Source: Oxynema aestuarii AP17
GTDB lineage: Bacteria > Cyanobacteriota > Cyanobacteriia > Cyanobacteriales > Laspinemataceae
DNA length: 64,000 bases
Assembly (NCBI RefSeq): GCF_012295525.1
Contig: NZ_CP051167.1
Location: forward strand, 3,393,501-3,457,500
Direction: 5' to 3'
Shown piece after piece: positions 55,332 through 64,000 of this stretch (its first letter is position 1; each line of letters starts with the position of its first letter). The translations under genes and the position numbers were made by a program. The notes below the pieces were generated by a model. That model did not search any database. It had not been told where the DNA came from and was given only the letters and a program-made list of their open reading frames with translations.

Positions 55332-58208
55332 ATGCCCAATTTTCCTGCTCGACGGGGCAACGAACCACAATCTCTCAACCCCTTCAACCTACGACATTAC
55401 GGATGGCTTGCAGATTGGATTTTCTTTCGCCCCAGTCGCTTTAGCGCTTATCTTTACGACGCCAACCCGGAGGTTTACCGCCGCAGAGGGTGGGCGAGAG
55501 TGCGCGGCAGTTTCAAAGTGCCCGCATATCGAAACTTATATGGGATGGGCCTAGTCTCTACCTTATTCTTACTGCTCTCGATAGCTTCCCTGCTCGGCTT
55601 TTATACCCTCTCCTCGGCGCAAGGACATAACTCGTCGATCGAAACCGTCGCCGCCATTTCGCCGCAACGGGTCGTTTCCGCGTCGGCGGGCGACTTTCAG
55701 GGCGCCGCTAGCATTAAAGTCTGGAACCTGGAAACGGGAGGGGTCGAATATAGCCTCGACGATCATCGCAATCGCGTCGAAGCGTTGGCGGTGACGACCG
55801 ATGGCACCCGTCTGCTTTCTGCGGGGGGCGATCGCCGCCTTCGCGTTTGGGACTTGGATCGTGGCGAACTCCTCCACAAGCTAAAACCCCACGATCGCTG
55901 GATCGAAACCGTCGCCGTTACCCCGGACGGAACTCGGGGGATTTCTGGCTCCGCCGATCGCACCCTCAAGGTCTGGGACTTGGAAAGCGGCGAACTCATC
56001 CATACCCTCAAAGGTCATACGGGGACGGTCACCACGGTGGCAGTGCTACCGGAGAATCGCCTCCTCTCCGGTAGTGAGGACAGCACTCTCAAACTTTGGG
56101 ATTTGGGCGCGGGAACCGAACTTGTCACCCTCCAAGGACATAACGCTGGAGTCACGGTGGTGCGCGCGATCGGAGATCGCGCCGTGTCTGGCAGTACCGA
56201 CGGCACCTTGAAAGTCTGGGATTTAGAACGCGCCACCGCCGTGCATACCCTCACCGGACACGAGAATGAGATTCGGGCGATCGCCGCTATCGGTGACGGA
56301 CAGGCGATCTCCGCCTCGGCTGACCGAACCTTAAAAATCTGGAATCTCAACGACGGCACCCTCGTACATACCCTCGCGGACCATACCGGGTGGGTCGAGG
56401 ACGTGGTGGTGACTCCCGACGGAACCCGGGCGATTTCTGCCTCCAGCGATCGCACCTTGAAGATTTGGGATGTCCGACAAGGAACCCTCTTGCATACCCT
56501 CGTCGGTCATCGGGAGTGGATTCGCTCGATCGCCATCACCCCAGACGGAACCCGGGTCATTTCCGGGGCGGGCGATCGCCAGCCGAAAGTCTGGGACGTT
56601 CAGTCGGGACGCGAACTTCCCCTCAAAACCACCAATCGCATCGCCGCGATCGCCACCGTCGGTTTTAGTATCAGCGTTGTTTGGGTCTGCCTCTGTGCAG
56701 TCTTGACTAGCGCGATCGCCCTCGCTGCCGCGACAACTAGCTTTGGGGTCGCCGGAACGGTCATCCTAGCATTGGCGATCGCCATGACCAGCGCCGTCGT
56801 CTTTACGGTCGTCTTTGTTTTTGCAGATGTCCTGCAAGTCAATCCCCATTTTTACCAGCAATTCGGCGAGTTAGACCTCGATGCGGATACAGTCAGGCTC
56901 ATCTACAGTCTGGCGATCGGAACCCTCGCCTCCGTGACTTTCAATCTCGTCAACCGTCAGGCTCTCGGGGTTTTTGCCCCGTTCGTCTTCTTAATGCTGC
57001 TGGCCGCAGGGATCGGCGTTTTTGAAGCGAGTATTTTACAAAACTCTCAGATTATCACCACCAAACGCTTGATTGCCGGAGTCAAAATCGCTTGGACTGT
57101 GGCCATTACCTTTAACTTAAGCGTACTGCTCGGTTCCGTGCGCGCCATCTTTTATCCGATCGACGCCATTGCCTGGTTGCGCGGTCGCCGTCAAACCCAT
57201 CCGGTTCGCCGGGACGAATCCCTGGTGTTACCCGTCCCCCAAAGCGAGCGCTACCTTTACCGCGCCTTGCACAGAGACGAACGCGAGGGACTGCGCGAGA
57301 TCGCTGCCGTGGCCCGCAATCCCTTCCAACGGGCGATCTCCCAGCGCGTCCTCTACCGCTACCTGCACGAAAATTCCGACCCACTCCATTTCCTCTATCG
57401 CTGGCTCGAAGATCCCGAACTTGAGGCTTACGCGATCGCCCCGGTGACCGCCTCCGATTGGGCCTTGATTCCCTCGCGCCGACAATTACTCCTCGGCGAA
57501 CTCAACGGCAGACTGGTCGAATGTAGCGGCGAATGGGGCAACCAGCTCGCCGAGCGCTGCGTCTGGTTCCTGACCGCGTGGCGGCGATCGCGCCGTCAAA
57601 CCCCCCTGACTCGCTTTGCGGGAGTCTTGTACGAATTGCTCGACGAAACCCACCTCCAGGCCGCTCGATTCCCTGTATTAACCCCAGAATCGAACTACAA
57701 CGATCTCAAAAATTATTCCGGCGGCGTCGAAATCGCCCATTCCCTCAACGCACTCACGGCCTTTTTGGGCTATCAAACCCTCGGCGAACTCCAGACGGCG
57801 GCGGAATGGGTCGCGTTGATGGCCAAAAAAGGTCTCTACGAACGTCACGACGATGCTCCTGACTCCTTTGGTGTCGCCGAGGGTACTCAGACCCAACCCG
57901 ATTCTGCTGTGGAGACCCTACGGGAACGCCTCGTCCCTACTTCGGGCGCCGTGCGACCCGCCGTTCTCGACGCGATCGCCCGCTTGGCAGAAATCGCCGC
58001 CTCCACCCGTACCCCCACCGCAGCGTCCTGCGAATCGCAATTGGCGGTGTTGGCGCGATCGACGGCAGCTTTAGCCGACCTCGATGCTGTTGTGACTTCG
58101 GAACTCATCGATCCGGAATGCACGATCGTCCGCAAAATTATCCACCAGTGGCAAGGGGCGATCGCCCGGGCGATCGCTCAAGTCAACCGCAACTCTTCCC
58201 CGGTTTAA
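55332..58208 (+). CDS. Membrane protein with WD40 propeller and helical C-terminus
   Basis: The protein has 958 aa. A basic cytosolic N-terminus is followed by one membrane segment near 73-93 (GLVSTLFLLLSIASLLGF). A run of eight WD40 repeats at about 105-465 comes next (each with G-S/A-x-D-R-T-L-K-V/I-W-D and GHxxxV). Then come a hydrophobic bundle at about 475-650 and a soluble helical region at 670-958. The last part (ECTIVRKIIHQWQGAIARAIAQV) resembles the linker that, in larger cyanobacterial proteins I recall, leads into an ATPase domain; here the protein ends. It is encoded after the glycosidases; function unknown, scaffold or sensor possible. Confidence 0.75.
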   Translation: MPNFPARRGNEPQSLNPFNLRHYGWLADWIFFRPSRFSAYLYDANPEVYRRRGWARVRGSFKVPAYRNLYGMGLVSTLFLLLSIASLLGFYTLSSAQGHNSSIETVAAISPQRVVSASAGDFQGAASIKVWNLETGGVEYSLDDHRNRVEALAVTTDGTRLLSAGGDRRLRVWDLDRGELLHKLKPHDRWIETVAVTPDGTRGISGSADRTLKVWDLESGELIHTLKGHTGTVTTVAVLPENRLLSGSEDSTLKLWDLGAGTELVTLQGHNAGVTVVRAIGDRAVSGSTDGTLKVWDLERATAVHTLTGHENEIRAIAAIGDGQAISASADRTLKIWNLNDGTLVHTLADHTGWVEDVVVTPDGTRAISASSDRTLKIWDVRQGTLLHTLVGHREWIRSIAITPDGTRVISGAGDRQPKVWDVQSGRELPLKTTNRIAAIATVGFSISVVWVCLCAVLTSAIALAAATTSFGVAGTVILALAIAMTSAVVFTVVFVFADVLQVNPHFYQQFGELDLDADTVRLIYSLAIGTLASVTFNLVNRQALGVFAPFVFLMLLAAGIGVFEASILQNSQIITTKRLIAGVKIAWTVAITFNLSVLLGSVRAIFYPIDAIAWLRGRRQTHPVRRDESLVLPVPQSERYLYRALHRDEREGLREIAAVARNPFQRAISQRVLYRYLHENSDPLHFLYRWLEDPELEAYAIAPVTASDWALIPSRRQLLLGELNGRLVECSGEWGNQLAERCVWFLTAWRRSRRQTPLTRFAGVLYELLDETHLQAARFPVLTPESNYNDLKNYSGGVEIAHSLNALTAFLGYQTLGELQTAAEWVALMAKKGLYERHDDAPDSFGVAEGTQTQPDSAVETLRERLVPTSGAVRPAVLDAIARLAEIAASTRTPTAASCESQLAVLARSTAALADLDAVVTSELIDPECTIVRKIIHQWQGAIARAIAQVNRNSSPV

Positions 58209-58259
58209 TTCCGGTAGGTGCGATCGTCGTCAGCGAATCCGCCAAGCCATGACGGGTTC

Positions 58260-58364
58260 TATAGCATTCCTAAATCAGTCGAGTCAGGGCGATCCCTCCA
58301 GACCCCTTGGGAGTGGGAGCATCTTGCTCCCTACTTCCGTTACAAATCATTTAGGATTCCTATA
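58260..58364. mobile_element. MITE-like element, 105 bp with terminal inverted repeats
   Basis: TATAGCATTCCTAAATCA at 58260-58277 is complementary in 15 of 18 positions to 58347-58364. Both outer ends read TATA, consistent with TA target duplication of IS630/Tc1-type elements. Inside is a hairpin GGGAGCA-TCT-TGCTCCC of a type scattered in cyanobacteria. No transposase is present. Confidence 0.55.
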
Positions 58365-58427
58365 CAACGCTTTTTCAACAAGGGATCGACCCGATCGCTC
58401 TTTCTCCAGATCTCCTTATTTCTCAGC

Positions 58428-59522
58428 TTATTTCCCTTCAGAATCGAGGGATTTTTCAAACACTTCAACCATTCGATCGTAAGCGGGTTTCGGTTGATAA
58501 CTGCGATCGAAAATCATCGGTGCTTTACCTCCCGTAAATCCTTGAAGCCAGGAATGCGCGTCGGTCAATCCCCACATCAAGAAGTTATTGCAATTCGAGT
58601 TTTCCAGACAGACGTCTAAAAATGCCCCGTACAGCCGTGCTTGTTCTGCTAATTTTTCCTCGCGATCGGCACCTTTCAATGCCGTAATCGGAACGTCCAT
58701 TTCAGTAATCAATACTTCTAACCCGAGTTCTTGCAAGCGCTTCATATTTTTGTTCACTTCCTCGGGGTCGTTGGCGGAGAGAAAGCCGATATGACTCTGG
58801 AAGCCTACCCCATCCACGGGGATACCTCGTTCTAACATCCCTTTCACTAAGTCGTACATACCGTCAGATTTAGAATTGAGTCCTTCGGCATAATCGTTGA
58901 TGTACAGTAAGGCATCGGGATCGGCTTCCTTGGCCCATTGAAAGGCTAAATCGATATATTCCGGACCGATGGTTTTAAACCAAATACTTTCACGCAAGGA
59001 GCCGTCGGAATTGAGGGGTTCGTTGACGACATCCCAGGCTAAAACTTGACCGCGATAGTGGCTCAAAATTGTTTGAATGTGGTCTTTCATAATTGCGAGC
59101 AGTTCTTCGCGGCTGAAGTGACTCTCGGTAACCCAGCGAGGCAGTTGGTGAAACCAGATGGGAGCGTGTGCGATCACTTTCATGCCGTGTTTTCTGGCAA
59201 AGGTAACGATCGCGTCGGAGTCGGTGAAGTCGTAGCGATCGCGCTCGGGATGAATATTTTGGAATTTCATCGAGTTTTCCGGGATGAGCGCGTTAAATTC
59301 CCGGGCGAGTAAGTCTCGATAGAGGGGGTCTTTACGTAAAGGGGTGGCATTGACGGCTACCCCGATCGCAAAGTCTCGTTGGTCGGCGAGGTGGCGCAAG
59401 GAAACGGGGGATGCTTGGGCGGTTTGTTGGGTTTGGGAAATGGGGGAACGGCTACAACTCGCGGTGGTGAAACCAAGGATTAGAGAGAGGCAAAATGCCA
59501 CTAACCAGGAAACTCTCAACAT
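58428..59522 (-). CDS. Endo-1,4-beta-xylanase-like protein (GH10)
   Basis: This is a 364-aa secreted enzyme. The N-terminus (SWLVAFCLSLILGFTTASCS) ends in a Cys at position 23 that could be lipidated, although the lipobox is imperfect. A GH10 barrel follows: FNALIPENSMKFQNIHPERDRYDF, then HAPIWFHQLPRW, acid/base Glu168 in AWDVVNEPL, HIGFLSAND, and nucleophile Glu274 in VLITEMDVP. The terminal part has MWGLTDAHSWLQGF. The family hydrolyses beta-1,4-xylan and related glucans. Beside the exopolysaccharide genes it more likely acts on the cell's own matrix; this is inference. Convergent with the WD40 gene. Confidence 0.92.
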   Translation of the reverse strand: MLRVSWLVAFCLSLILGFTTASCSRSPISQTQQTAQASPVSLRHLADQRDFAIGVAVNATPLRKDPLYRDLLAREFNALIPENSMKFQNIHPERDRYDFTDSDAIVTFARKHGMKVIAHAPIWFHQLPRWVTESHFSREELLAIMKDHIQTILSHYRGQVLAWDVVNEPLNSDGSLRESIWFKTIGPEYIDLAFQWAKEADPDALLYINDYAEGLNSKSDGMYDLVKGMLERGIPVDGVGFQSHIGFLSANDPEEVNKNMKRLQELGLEVLITEMDVPITALKGADREEKLAEQARLYGAFLDVCLENSNCNNFLMWGLTDAHSWLQGFTGGKAPMIFDRSYQPKPAYDRMVEVFEKSLDSEGK

Positions 59523-59855
59523 AAAAATGGTTATTTTTTGCTAACTAATTTTTTTGAGTGAGGTTTGGCGCAGGGACGCGAACGCGACACCAAAGAAAAA
59601 ATATAGTTTGATTGTAAAAACTCGAAATAAAATACCGTCGAAAAATATAAAGTCTTCAACAATTTCAACGCCGATCCCCCTGGGGTTTGGTAATGCAATC
59701 CTAGAGAAGTAGGGGTTTGGTTACCCAACCCTTACAGGGCACCATAAAAACATCGAGAGCGTTGGAGTAACCCGATGGCCGCCCTGTGTCGTTCGATCCT
59801 CGGGCGATCGCCTCCTTTCAAATAGGGCTGTTAAGGTTTATTTTACAAACAGTCT
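59523..59855. other. Intergenic region with no gene seen
   Basis: About 330 bases. GGGGTTTGGTAATG and GGGGTTTGGTTACC are imperfect direct repeats near 59681 and 59710, and ACCCAACCC follows. No frame of interest and no good terminator is visible. Confidence 0.4.
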
Positions 59856-60740
59856 CTAACCCACTCTAAAAATCGCATCGGCGACCCGGCAAACGTCAGC
59901 CATTTCGGCGACGTCGTGAACGCGAACGATATCGGCGCCGCCCGCGATCGCCGCACAACAGGCCGCCGCCGTTCCCCAAACGCGCTGTTTTGGATCCGGG
60001 CGATCGAGGAGGTGGCCGATAAAGCTTTTGCGGGACGGTCCGATGAGTACAGGCACGCCGAGACGGCGAAAAACGGGGATCTTTCGTAAAATTTCCAAGT
60101 TCTGCTCGTAAGTTTTGGCAAAACCGATGCCCGGATCGACGACGATTTTTTCCCGAGGGATGCCCGCCGCGATCGCCGCGTCGATTTGGGTTTCGAGAAC
60201 CCGATAAATTTCGCCGATTAAATCGTCGTAATCGGTTAATTGTTGCATGGTTTGCGGGGTTCCCCTCATGTGCATGAGGATCGCCCCGACGCCGAGGGCG
60301 GCGATCGTCGGTAACATTTGCGGGTCGGCCAAACCGCCGCTCACGTCGTTTACCCAGGTGGCGCCTGCTTCGACCGCCGCTTCGGCGACGGACGCTCGCG
60401 TGGTATCGACGGAAATGGGGAGATTCTCGAACGTCGAAGCGAAGGGCGAGGAAGGATCCCGCAGCGATCGCACCACCGGGACCACCCGATCGCGCTCTTG
60501 TTCGGGAGAAACCTCCCGGGCGCCGGGGCGAGTCGATTGACCGCCGAGATCGAGCAGATCGGCGCCCGCCTCGACTAATTCGCGGGCGCGGGCGATCGCC
60601 GTTTCCACGGTATCGTACTGTCCCCCATCGCTAAAACTATCGGGAGTCACGTTGAGGATGCCCATAATATAGGTTTTGCGACCCCAGACGAACGGGCGAT
60701 CGCTTCGCGACGCCTCTGGCGTATCGCTCGCTGATTCCAT
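59856..60740 (-). CDS. folP: Dihydropteroate synthase
   Basis: This enzyme joins p-aminobenzoate to the dihydropterin diphosphate in folate synthesis; it is the sulfonamide target. I chose the ATG at 60740, seven bases after AGGAGT; the ATG at 60746 is too close to that site. It is about 294 aa. Family motifs: MGILNVTPDSFSDGGQYD, DLGGQSTRPGAREVSPEQE, ISVDTTRASVAEAAVEAG, WVNDVSGG, LMHMRGTPQTM, VDPGIGFAKTYEQN, GPSRKSFIGHLLDRPD and a closing VRVHDVAEM. The first 20 residues are partly encoded by a dispersed repeat and are not conserved. Downstream of tpiA on the same strand, 64 bases apart. Confidence 0.96.
   Translation of the reverse strand: MESASDTPEASRSDRPFVWGRKTYIMGILNVTPDSFSDGGQYDTVETAIARARELVEAGADLLDLGGQSTRPGAREVSPEQERDRVVPVVRSLRDPSSPFASTFENLPISVDTTRASVAEAAVEAGATWVNDVSGGLADPQMLPTIAALGVGAILMHMRGTPQTMQQLTDYDDLIGEIYRVLETQIDAAIAAGIPREKIVVDPGIGFAKTYEQNLEILRKIPVFRRLGVPVLIGPSRKSFIGHLLDRPDPKQRVWGTAAACCAAIAGGADIVRVHDVAEMADVCRVADAIFRVG
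60699..60728. repeat. Palindromic repeat inside the folP N-terminal extension
   Basis: It has the sequence order GCTTCGCGA, CGCC-TCT-GGCG hairpin, TATCGC, which is the inverse orientation of the repeats at 2923 and 49187. It encodes the low-similarity DTPEASRSDRP stretch of the protein. Confidence 0.55.
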
Positions 60741-60804
60741 CACCATTACTCCTGATTTATGGTTCGAGACGTCCCCATCGGTCGATTGCTAGGGCGATCG
60801 TCAC

Positions 60805-61530
60805 TTACTTGTAATTGACAATCTGACCCCAACTATCGGGTTGGAGGCTGGCGCCGCCGACTAACACGCCGTCAATTTCCGGTTGAGCCATAATTTCGTC
60901 GATGTTATTCGGTTTGACGGAACCGCCATACTGGATCGTCACATTTTTATCGGTCAATTTCGAGCGAATCAAACCGATAATGCGATTGGCTTCCACCGCC
61001 TCGCAGGTTTCTCCAGTACCGATCGCCCAAATCGGTTCGTAAGCAATCACGAGATTCCCTTGGTCGATCCCGACTAAATCTTTCTCCAGTTGGGAAAAAA
61101 TATGGGCTTCGGTTTGACCCGCGTCTCGTTGTTCTTTGGTTTCGCCGACACAGAGAATCGGCCTCAAGCGGTGGCGTTGGGCAGCTTTCAACCGTTGGTT
61201 GACCGTTTCGTCCGTTTCGCCGAAATATTGACGGCGTTCGCTATGACCGACGATGACATAGCGCACGCCCAGTTCGGCTAGCATCGGACCGGACACTTCT
61301 CCGGTATAGGCTCCGGCTTCTTCCCAGTGAATGTTCTGGGCCCCGAGGCGCACTCGCAATCCGTGCATGTTTTTCGACAGCACGGGCAATGCGGTAAAGG
61401 GAGCGCACAAGACGATTTCCCGTTCGTCGGGGGTGTCTTCCAACAAGGGTTTAAACCCTTCTAAAAACTCCAGGGACTCCGCCTGGGTTTTGTACATTTT
61501 CCAATTACCAGCCAGGATAATTTTACGCAC
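60805..61530 (-). CDS. tpiA: Triose-phosphate isomerase
   Basis: This enzyme interconverts glyceraldehyde-3-phosphate and dihydroxyacetone phosphate in glycolysis and the Calvin cycle. The frame opens at GTG 61557, but family proteins begin at [17 protein letters not shown], so I chose GTG 61530, giving 241 aa. Catalytic residues: Lys in GNWKMYK, His in [14 protein letters not shown], Glu in [13 protein letters not shown]. The phosphate loop [31 protein letters not shown] (seen in parts) completes it. No Shine-Dalgarno is obvious for either start. Confidence 0.96.
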   Translation of the reverse strand: MRKIILAGNWKMYKTQAESLEFLEGFKPLLEDTPDEREIVLCAPFTALPVLSKNMHGLRVRLGAQNIHWEEAGAYTGEVSGPMLAELGVRYVIVGHSERRQYFGETDETVNQRLKAAQRHRLRPILCVGETKEQRDAGQTEAHIFSQLEKDLVGIDQGNLVIAYEPIWAIGTGETCEAVEANRIIGLIRSKLTDKNVTIQYGGSVKPNNIDEIMAQPEIDGVLVGGASLQPDSWGQIVNYK

Positions 61531-62020
61531 GGGTAACTTTTGTCTGATTGAGAACACAACAATAGATGCTCGATCCAGTTTGACATCTCGTTACCCCAAA
61601 TCAAAGATGAGGGCGCCCTTTTCCGGTACGGACTTCCGTCCCGAGGGGGTTGGCAGAGCGCGATCGCACTTCGGCGATCGGCGCCCCACGCGGGTCTAAG
61701 ACACGGCGATCGCCGACATTTTAAGAATGCTTCGCTGCTTTTGAGAACAAAAATATTTTCAAAACTCGGGAAAAACTGAAAAAGTAAAAGAGATTTGCAA
61801 TTTTAAAACGAAGATTTCACTGACAAGTCTAGATAAATTTGTTAGCATGTCTGGAGAGCAAAAAAGTGTAGTTTATAACAAAATACAAAGATGCTTTAAC
61901 ATTTCTATATTTTTCTATATTTCTTCTAAAACTCTAAACCGAGCAACAGCTCTGGAGAGATGATAAAAGGGCAATAGCCTAAGTGTTTATTCTTAGATTC
62001 CCTACAGGAGCGTAATTTTA
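61531..62020. other. Intergenic region between divergent tpiA and the DUF4327 gene
   Basis: About 490 bases; the right half is AT-rich with the near-repeat CTATATTTTTCTATATTTC near 61905. A plus-strand frame at 61331-61699 overlaps tpiA and has no family features. The promoter candidate at 61820 lies here. Confidence 0.4.
61820..61848 (+). promoter_or_regulatory. Candidate sigma-70-type promoter of the DUF4327 gene
   Basis: CTGACA (61820-61825) and TAGCAT (61843-61848) are spaced by exactly 17 bases in an AT-rich context. Start of transcription near 61855 would give a leader of about 165 bases before ATG 62021. Confidence 0.4.
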
Positions 62021-62248
62021 ATGATGATTTCTACAAGCCTTTGTTATAACATCAACGTCATTAAAGCTGAAGCCCGTCGGCTAGTTCATAATGGCATTGT
62101 CAGCCGTCAGCAACCGATTTATACCCTTTGCCAGTACATCCCGGCGCGAGAATGGGAATTCGTCGAACTCGAACTCGAACGCAATGAATTTTTGTTGCGC
62201 GATCGCATCGGCGATCTGATGGGACGGGAAGAGTGGGAAGACGATTGA
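62021..62248 (+). CDS. DUF4327 protein
   Basis: A 75-aa cytosolic protein of a small family known from cyanobacteria. It begins with two adjacent Met codons; AGGAG lies about 10 bases before the first. Typical parts are VIKAEARRLVHNGIVSRQQPIYTLCQYIPAREW and the acidic helical end LLRDRIGDLMGREEWEDD. Function unknown. It stands alone with its own upstream region and is convergent with pnp. Confidence 0.85.
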   Translation: MMISTSLCYNINVIKAEARRLVHNGIVSRQQPIYTLCQYIPAREWEFVELELERNEFLLRDRIGDLMGREEWEDD

Positions 62249-62356
62249 GGAGTTCTCACGACCCTCGACGGGTTGGATTCAATTAAGGGTTTAGCCGCGC
62301 TGCGATCGGCGAGGCGAGAGGGGTTTTGCGTTAAATTTCTTCAAAAAAACACTGAA

Positions 62357-62380
62357 AAAGCTTCTGAATCCAGAAGCTTT
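62357..62380 (-). terminator. Intrinsic terminator of pnp
   Basis: AAAGCTTCTG (62357-62366) and CAGAAGCTTT (62371-62380) form a 10-bp stem with a 4-base loop. Read on the minus strand it is followed by TT-rich sequence and a run of seven T, about 135 bases after the pnp stop. It could also end the DUF4327 transcript from the other side. Confidence 0.75.
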
Positions 62381-62514
62381 CCAACCCCGGCGATCGCCCG
62401 ATTGGCGAGATGCGCGCAGGCGGTGAAAGCCCGCGCATTGTCCTCCAACCCAGCGCGATCGCCTCTTCTCATTTCAAGTTCAAAGAGACGAACCCGCGAC
62501 TTCAACCCGAGGGA

Positions 62515-64000
62515 TCAGGTCGATCCGGCTGCAGCGCGGGCGGCTGCCGCTTCGTCGGGATGAATGTTCAAGCGCGTCAAATTAATCCGACCTTTATTGT
62601 CGATATCGCGGATTTTAACCACCACGCGATCGCCGACGGCTAGCTCGTCTTCCACCTTACCGACGCGGTAATCCGCCAATTGCGAAATGTGGATCATCCC
62701 TTCTTTCCCCGGGAGAAACTCGACGAACGCCCCAATCGGAATAATCCGCGTGACGCGACCGGAATAAACGTCCCCCGCCGAAAGCTTGCGAGTCATGTTG
62801 CGAATAATTTCGAGAGCGCGTTGGGCTTTTTCCGCTTCGACCGCCGATACCGTAACGGTTCCGTCGTCTTCGATATCGATCTTCGCCCCGGTTTCTTCCG
62901 TAATCCCCTTGATCGTTTTGCCACCCGGTCCGATCACCATCCCGATTAAATCCGGATCGATCTTGAGGGTCAACAGGCGCGGCGCGTAAGGAGACTGCTC
63001 GCTGCGCGGCGCGTCGATCGCTTCGAGCATCTTTTCGAGAATGTGCAGCCGTGCGGGTTTCGCTTGCTGAATCGCTTGGGCGACGGTTTCGATGGACAAT
63101 CCGGAAATCTTCATATCCATCTGGAGGGCCGTAATTCCGGTATCGGTGCCCGCGACTTTGAAATCCATGTCGCCGAGGAAATCTTCGATCCCTTGAATGT
63201 CCGTGAGGACGCGCACTTCGTCCCCTTCCTTAATCAACCCCATCGCCGCGCCGGACACGGGTTTGAGAATCGGAACTCCGGCATCCATCAGACCCAAGGT
63301 CGAACCGCACACCGAACCCATCGAGGTCGAACCGTTGGACGAAAGCACTTCCGAAACCACGCGAATCACGTAGGGGAAATCTTCTTGTTTCGGCAGTACG
63401 GGAATTAACGCCCGTTCCGCGAGGGCTCCGTGACCGATTTCGCGGCGTCCCGGCGATCGCATCGGTCGGGTTTCGCCGACGGAGAACGGCGGGAAGTTGT
63501 AATGATGCAGGTAATTCTTCTGATCTTCGGGGTGCAAGTCGTCGGCGAGGTCTTGAGCATCTCCCGGCGTTCCCAAAGTGACTAGGGATAGTACCTGAGT
63601 CAGACCCCGGTTGAACAAGCCACTTCCGTGAACTCGTTTCGGTAAAACGCCGACCCGACAAGTCACCGGACGGACTTGGTCGAGTTTGCGACCGTCTACG
63701 CGGATGTCGTCTTCGACGATTTGCTTGCGCATCAATTTTTTGGTGACATCTTTAAAGATGTTCGCCAAGGCTTTGCTGTTTTCTTCGATCGCCACCCGTT
63801 CGGTTGCTTGTTCGTCGAGGGCGAGAATTTCTTCTTTAATCGACTCTTGGATTTCGTCTAAGAGCTTGTCTCGCGAGGTTTTATCGAGGTCGAATTGAGA
63901 CAGCACCTTTTTAATCGGGTCCGTCGCGCGATCGCGCACGAAAACTTCGAGAGTTTCGTCGGTGACGGGCGCTTCTTCCACCCCCGGTTCGATCCCCAAT
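62515..64000 (-). CDS. pnp: Polyribonucleotide nucleotidyltransferase, C-terminal two thirds (start outside window)
   Basis: PNPase degrades RNA from the 3' end with phosphate. The frame is open to the window edge; the TTG at 63999 is internal, and about 220 N-terminal residues (first RNase PH domain) lie beyond 64000. Visible parts are the helical linker, the second RNase PH domain ([94 protein letters not shown]), then the KH domain ([17 protein letters not shown]) and the S1 domain ([30 protein letters not shown]). It ends in an Ala-rich tail. Confidence 0.97.
   Translation of the reverse strand, partial: LGIEPGVEEAPVTDETLEVFVRDRATDPIKKVLSQFDLDKTSRDKLLDEIQESIKEEILALDEQATERVAIEENSKALANIFKDVTKKLMRKQIVEDDIRVDGRKLDQVRPVTCRVGVLPKRVHGSGLFNRGLTQVLSLVTLGTPGDAQDLADDLHPEDQKNYLHHYNFPPFSVGETRPMRSPGRREIGHGALAERALIPVLPKQEDFPYVIRVVSEVLSSNGSTSMGSVCGSTLGLMDAGVPILKPVSGAAMGLIKEGDEVRVLTDIQGIEDFLGDMDFKVAGTDTGITALQMDMKISGLSIETVAQAIQQAKPARLHILEKMLEAIDAPRSEQSPYAPRLLTLKIDPDLIGMVIGPGGKTIKGITEETGAKIDIEDDGTVTVSAVEAEKAQRALEIIRNMTRKLSAGDVYSGRVTRIIPIGAFVEFLPGKEGMIHISQLADYRVGKVEDELAVGDRVVVKIRDIDNKGRINLTRLNIHPDEAAAARAAAGST

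Noticed and set aside
1-64000. tRNA, rRNA, tmRNA, RNase P RNA or known riboswitch
   Set aside because: I looked in the larger gaps for T-loop motifs, tmRNA tag codons and common riboswitch cores and saw none; a covariance-model scan would be needed to exclude them.

Overview
The window is from a cyanobacterium, most likely a filamentous one. The palindrome GCGATCGC (HIP1, a cyanobacterial hallmark) recurs every few hundred bases over most of it. The gene families also fit: a DUF4327 protein, filamentous-haemagglutinin-like TPS exoprotein, CHAT, DUF928 and CHASE2 proteins, mreBCD, an S1-domain protein and PEP-CTERM. All assignments come from reading the sequence and recalling families; nothing was searched.

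Layout. 1-5.5 kb: C-terminal part of a secreted subtilase with Ca-loop-bearing repeats, then a minus-strand group (SRPBCC protein, Fe-S RecB-like nuclease, EVE protein, ssb). 6.4-8.9 kb: mreB-mreC-mreD cell-shape operon. 8.9-14.8 kb: housekeeping and secreted genes (SH3 protein, Usp, leuB, fructosamine kinase, SGNH-like protein). 14.8-16.2 kb: two tiny secreted peptides missed by ordinary length cut-offs, bordered by hairpin terminators. 16.3-18.9 kb: alaS.

19.2-30.7 kb is an accessory secretion/signalling locus, all on the plus strand. It holds a TPS haemagglutinin-like exoprotein, a decayed copy of its C-terminus, a TPR-CHAT protease, a DUF928 protein, and a CHASE2-PAS-adenylate cyclase. 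A broken IS605-type tnpB lies in the middle, and there are long inverted repeats in the cyclase leader and a nested-stem RNA candidate. 30.9-37.5 kb: prepilin peptidase, dienelactone hydrolase, an RTX/M10-type protein whose third zinc ligand is Gln, an S1-domain protein and a PEP-CTERM protein.

37.7-59.5 kb is a Wzx/Wzy-type exopolysaccharide locus. It has a Wzc-like autokinase and Wza-like exporter on the minus strand, divergent from polymerase, flippase and at least five glycosyltransferases. It ends with two paralogous clan GH-A glycosidases around a DxD protein, a WD40 membrane protein and a GH10 xylanase-like protein. The part from 42.4 to about 46.9 kb is conspicuously AT-rich and has no HIP1 site that I can see, which suggests horizontal exchange. 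59.8-64 kb: folP, tpiA, a DUF4327 gene and the 3' part of pnp.

The strongest candidates for under-described biology are the exoprotein-CHAT-DUF928-CHASE2 locus, the exopolysaccharide locus with built-in glycoside hydrolases, the tiny secreted peptide pair, and the structured RNAs. No tRNA, rRNA or CRISPR array was seen.
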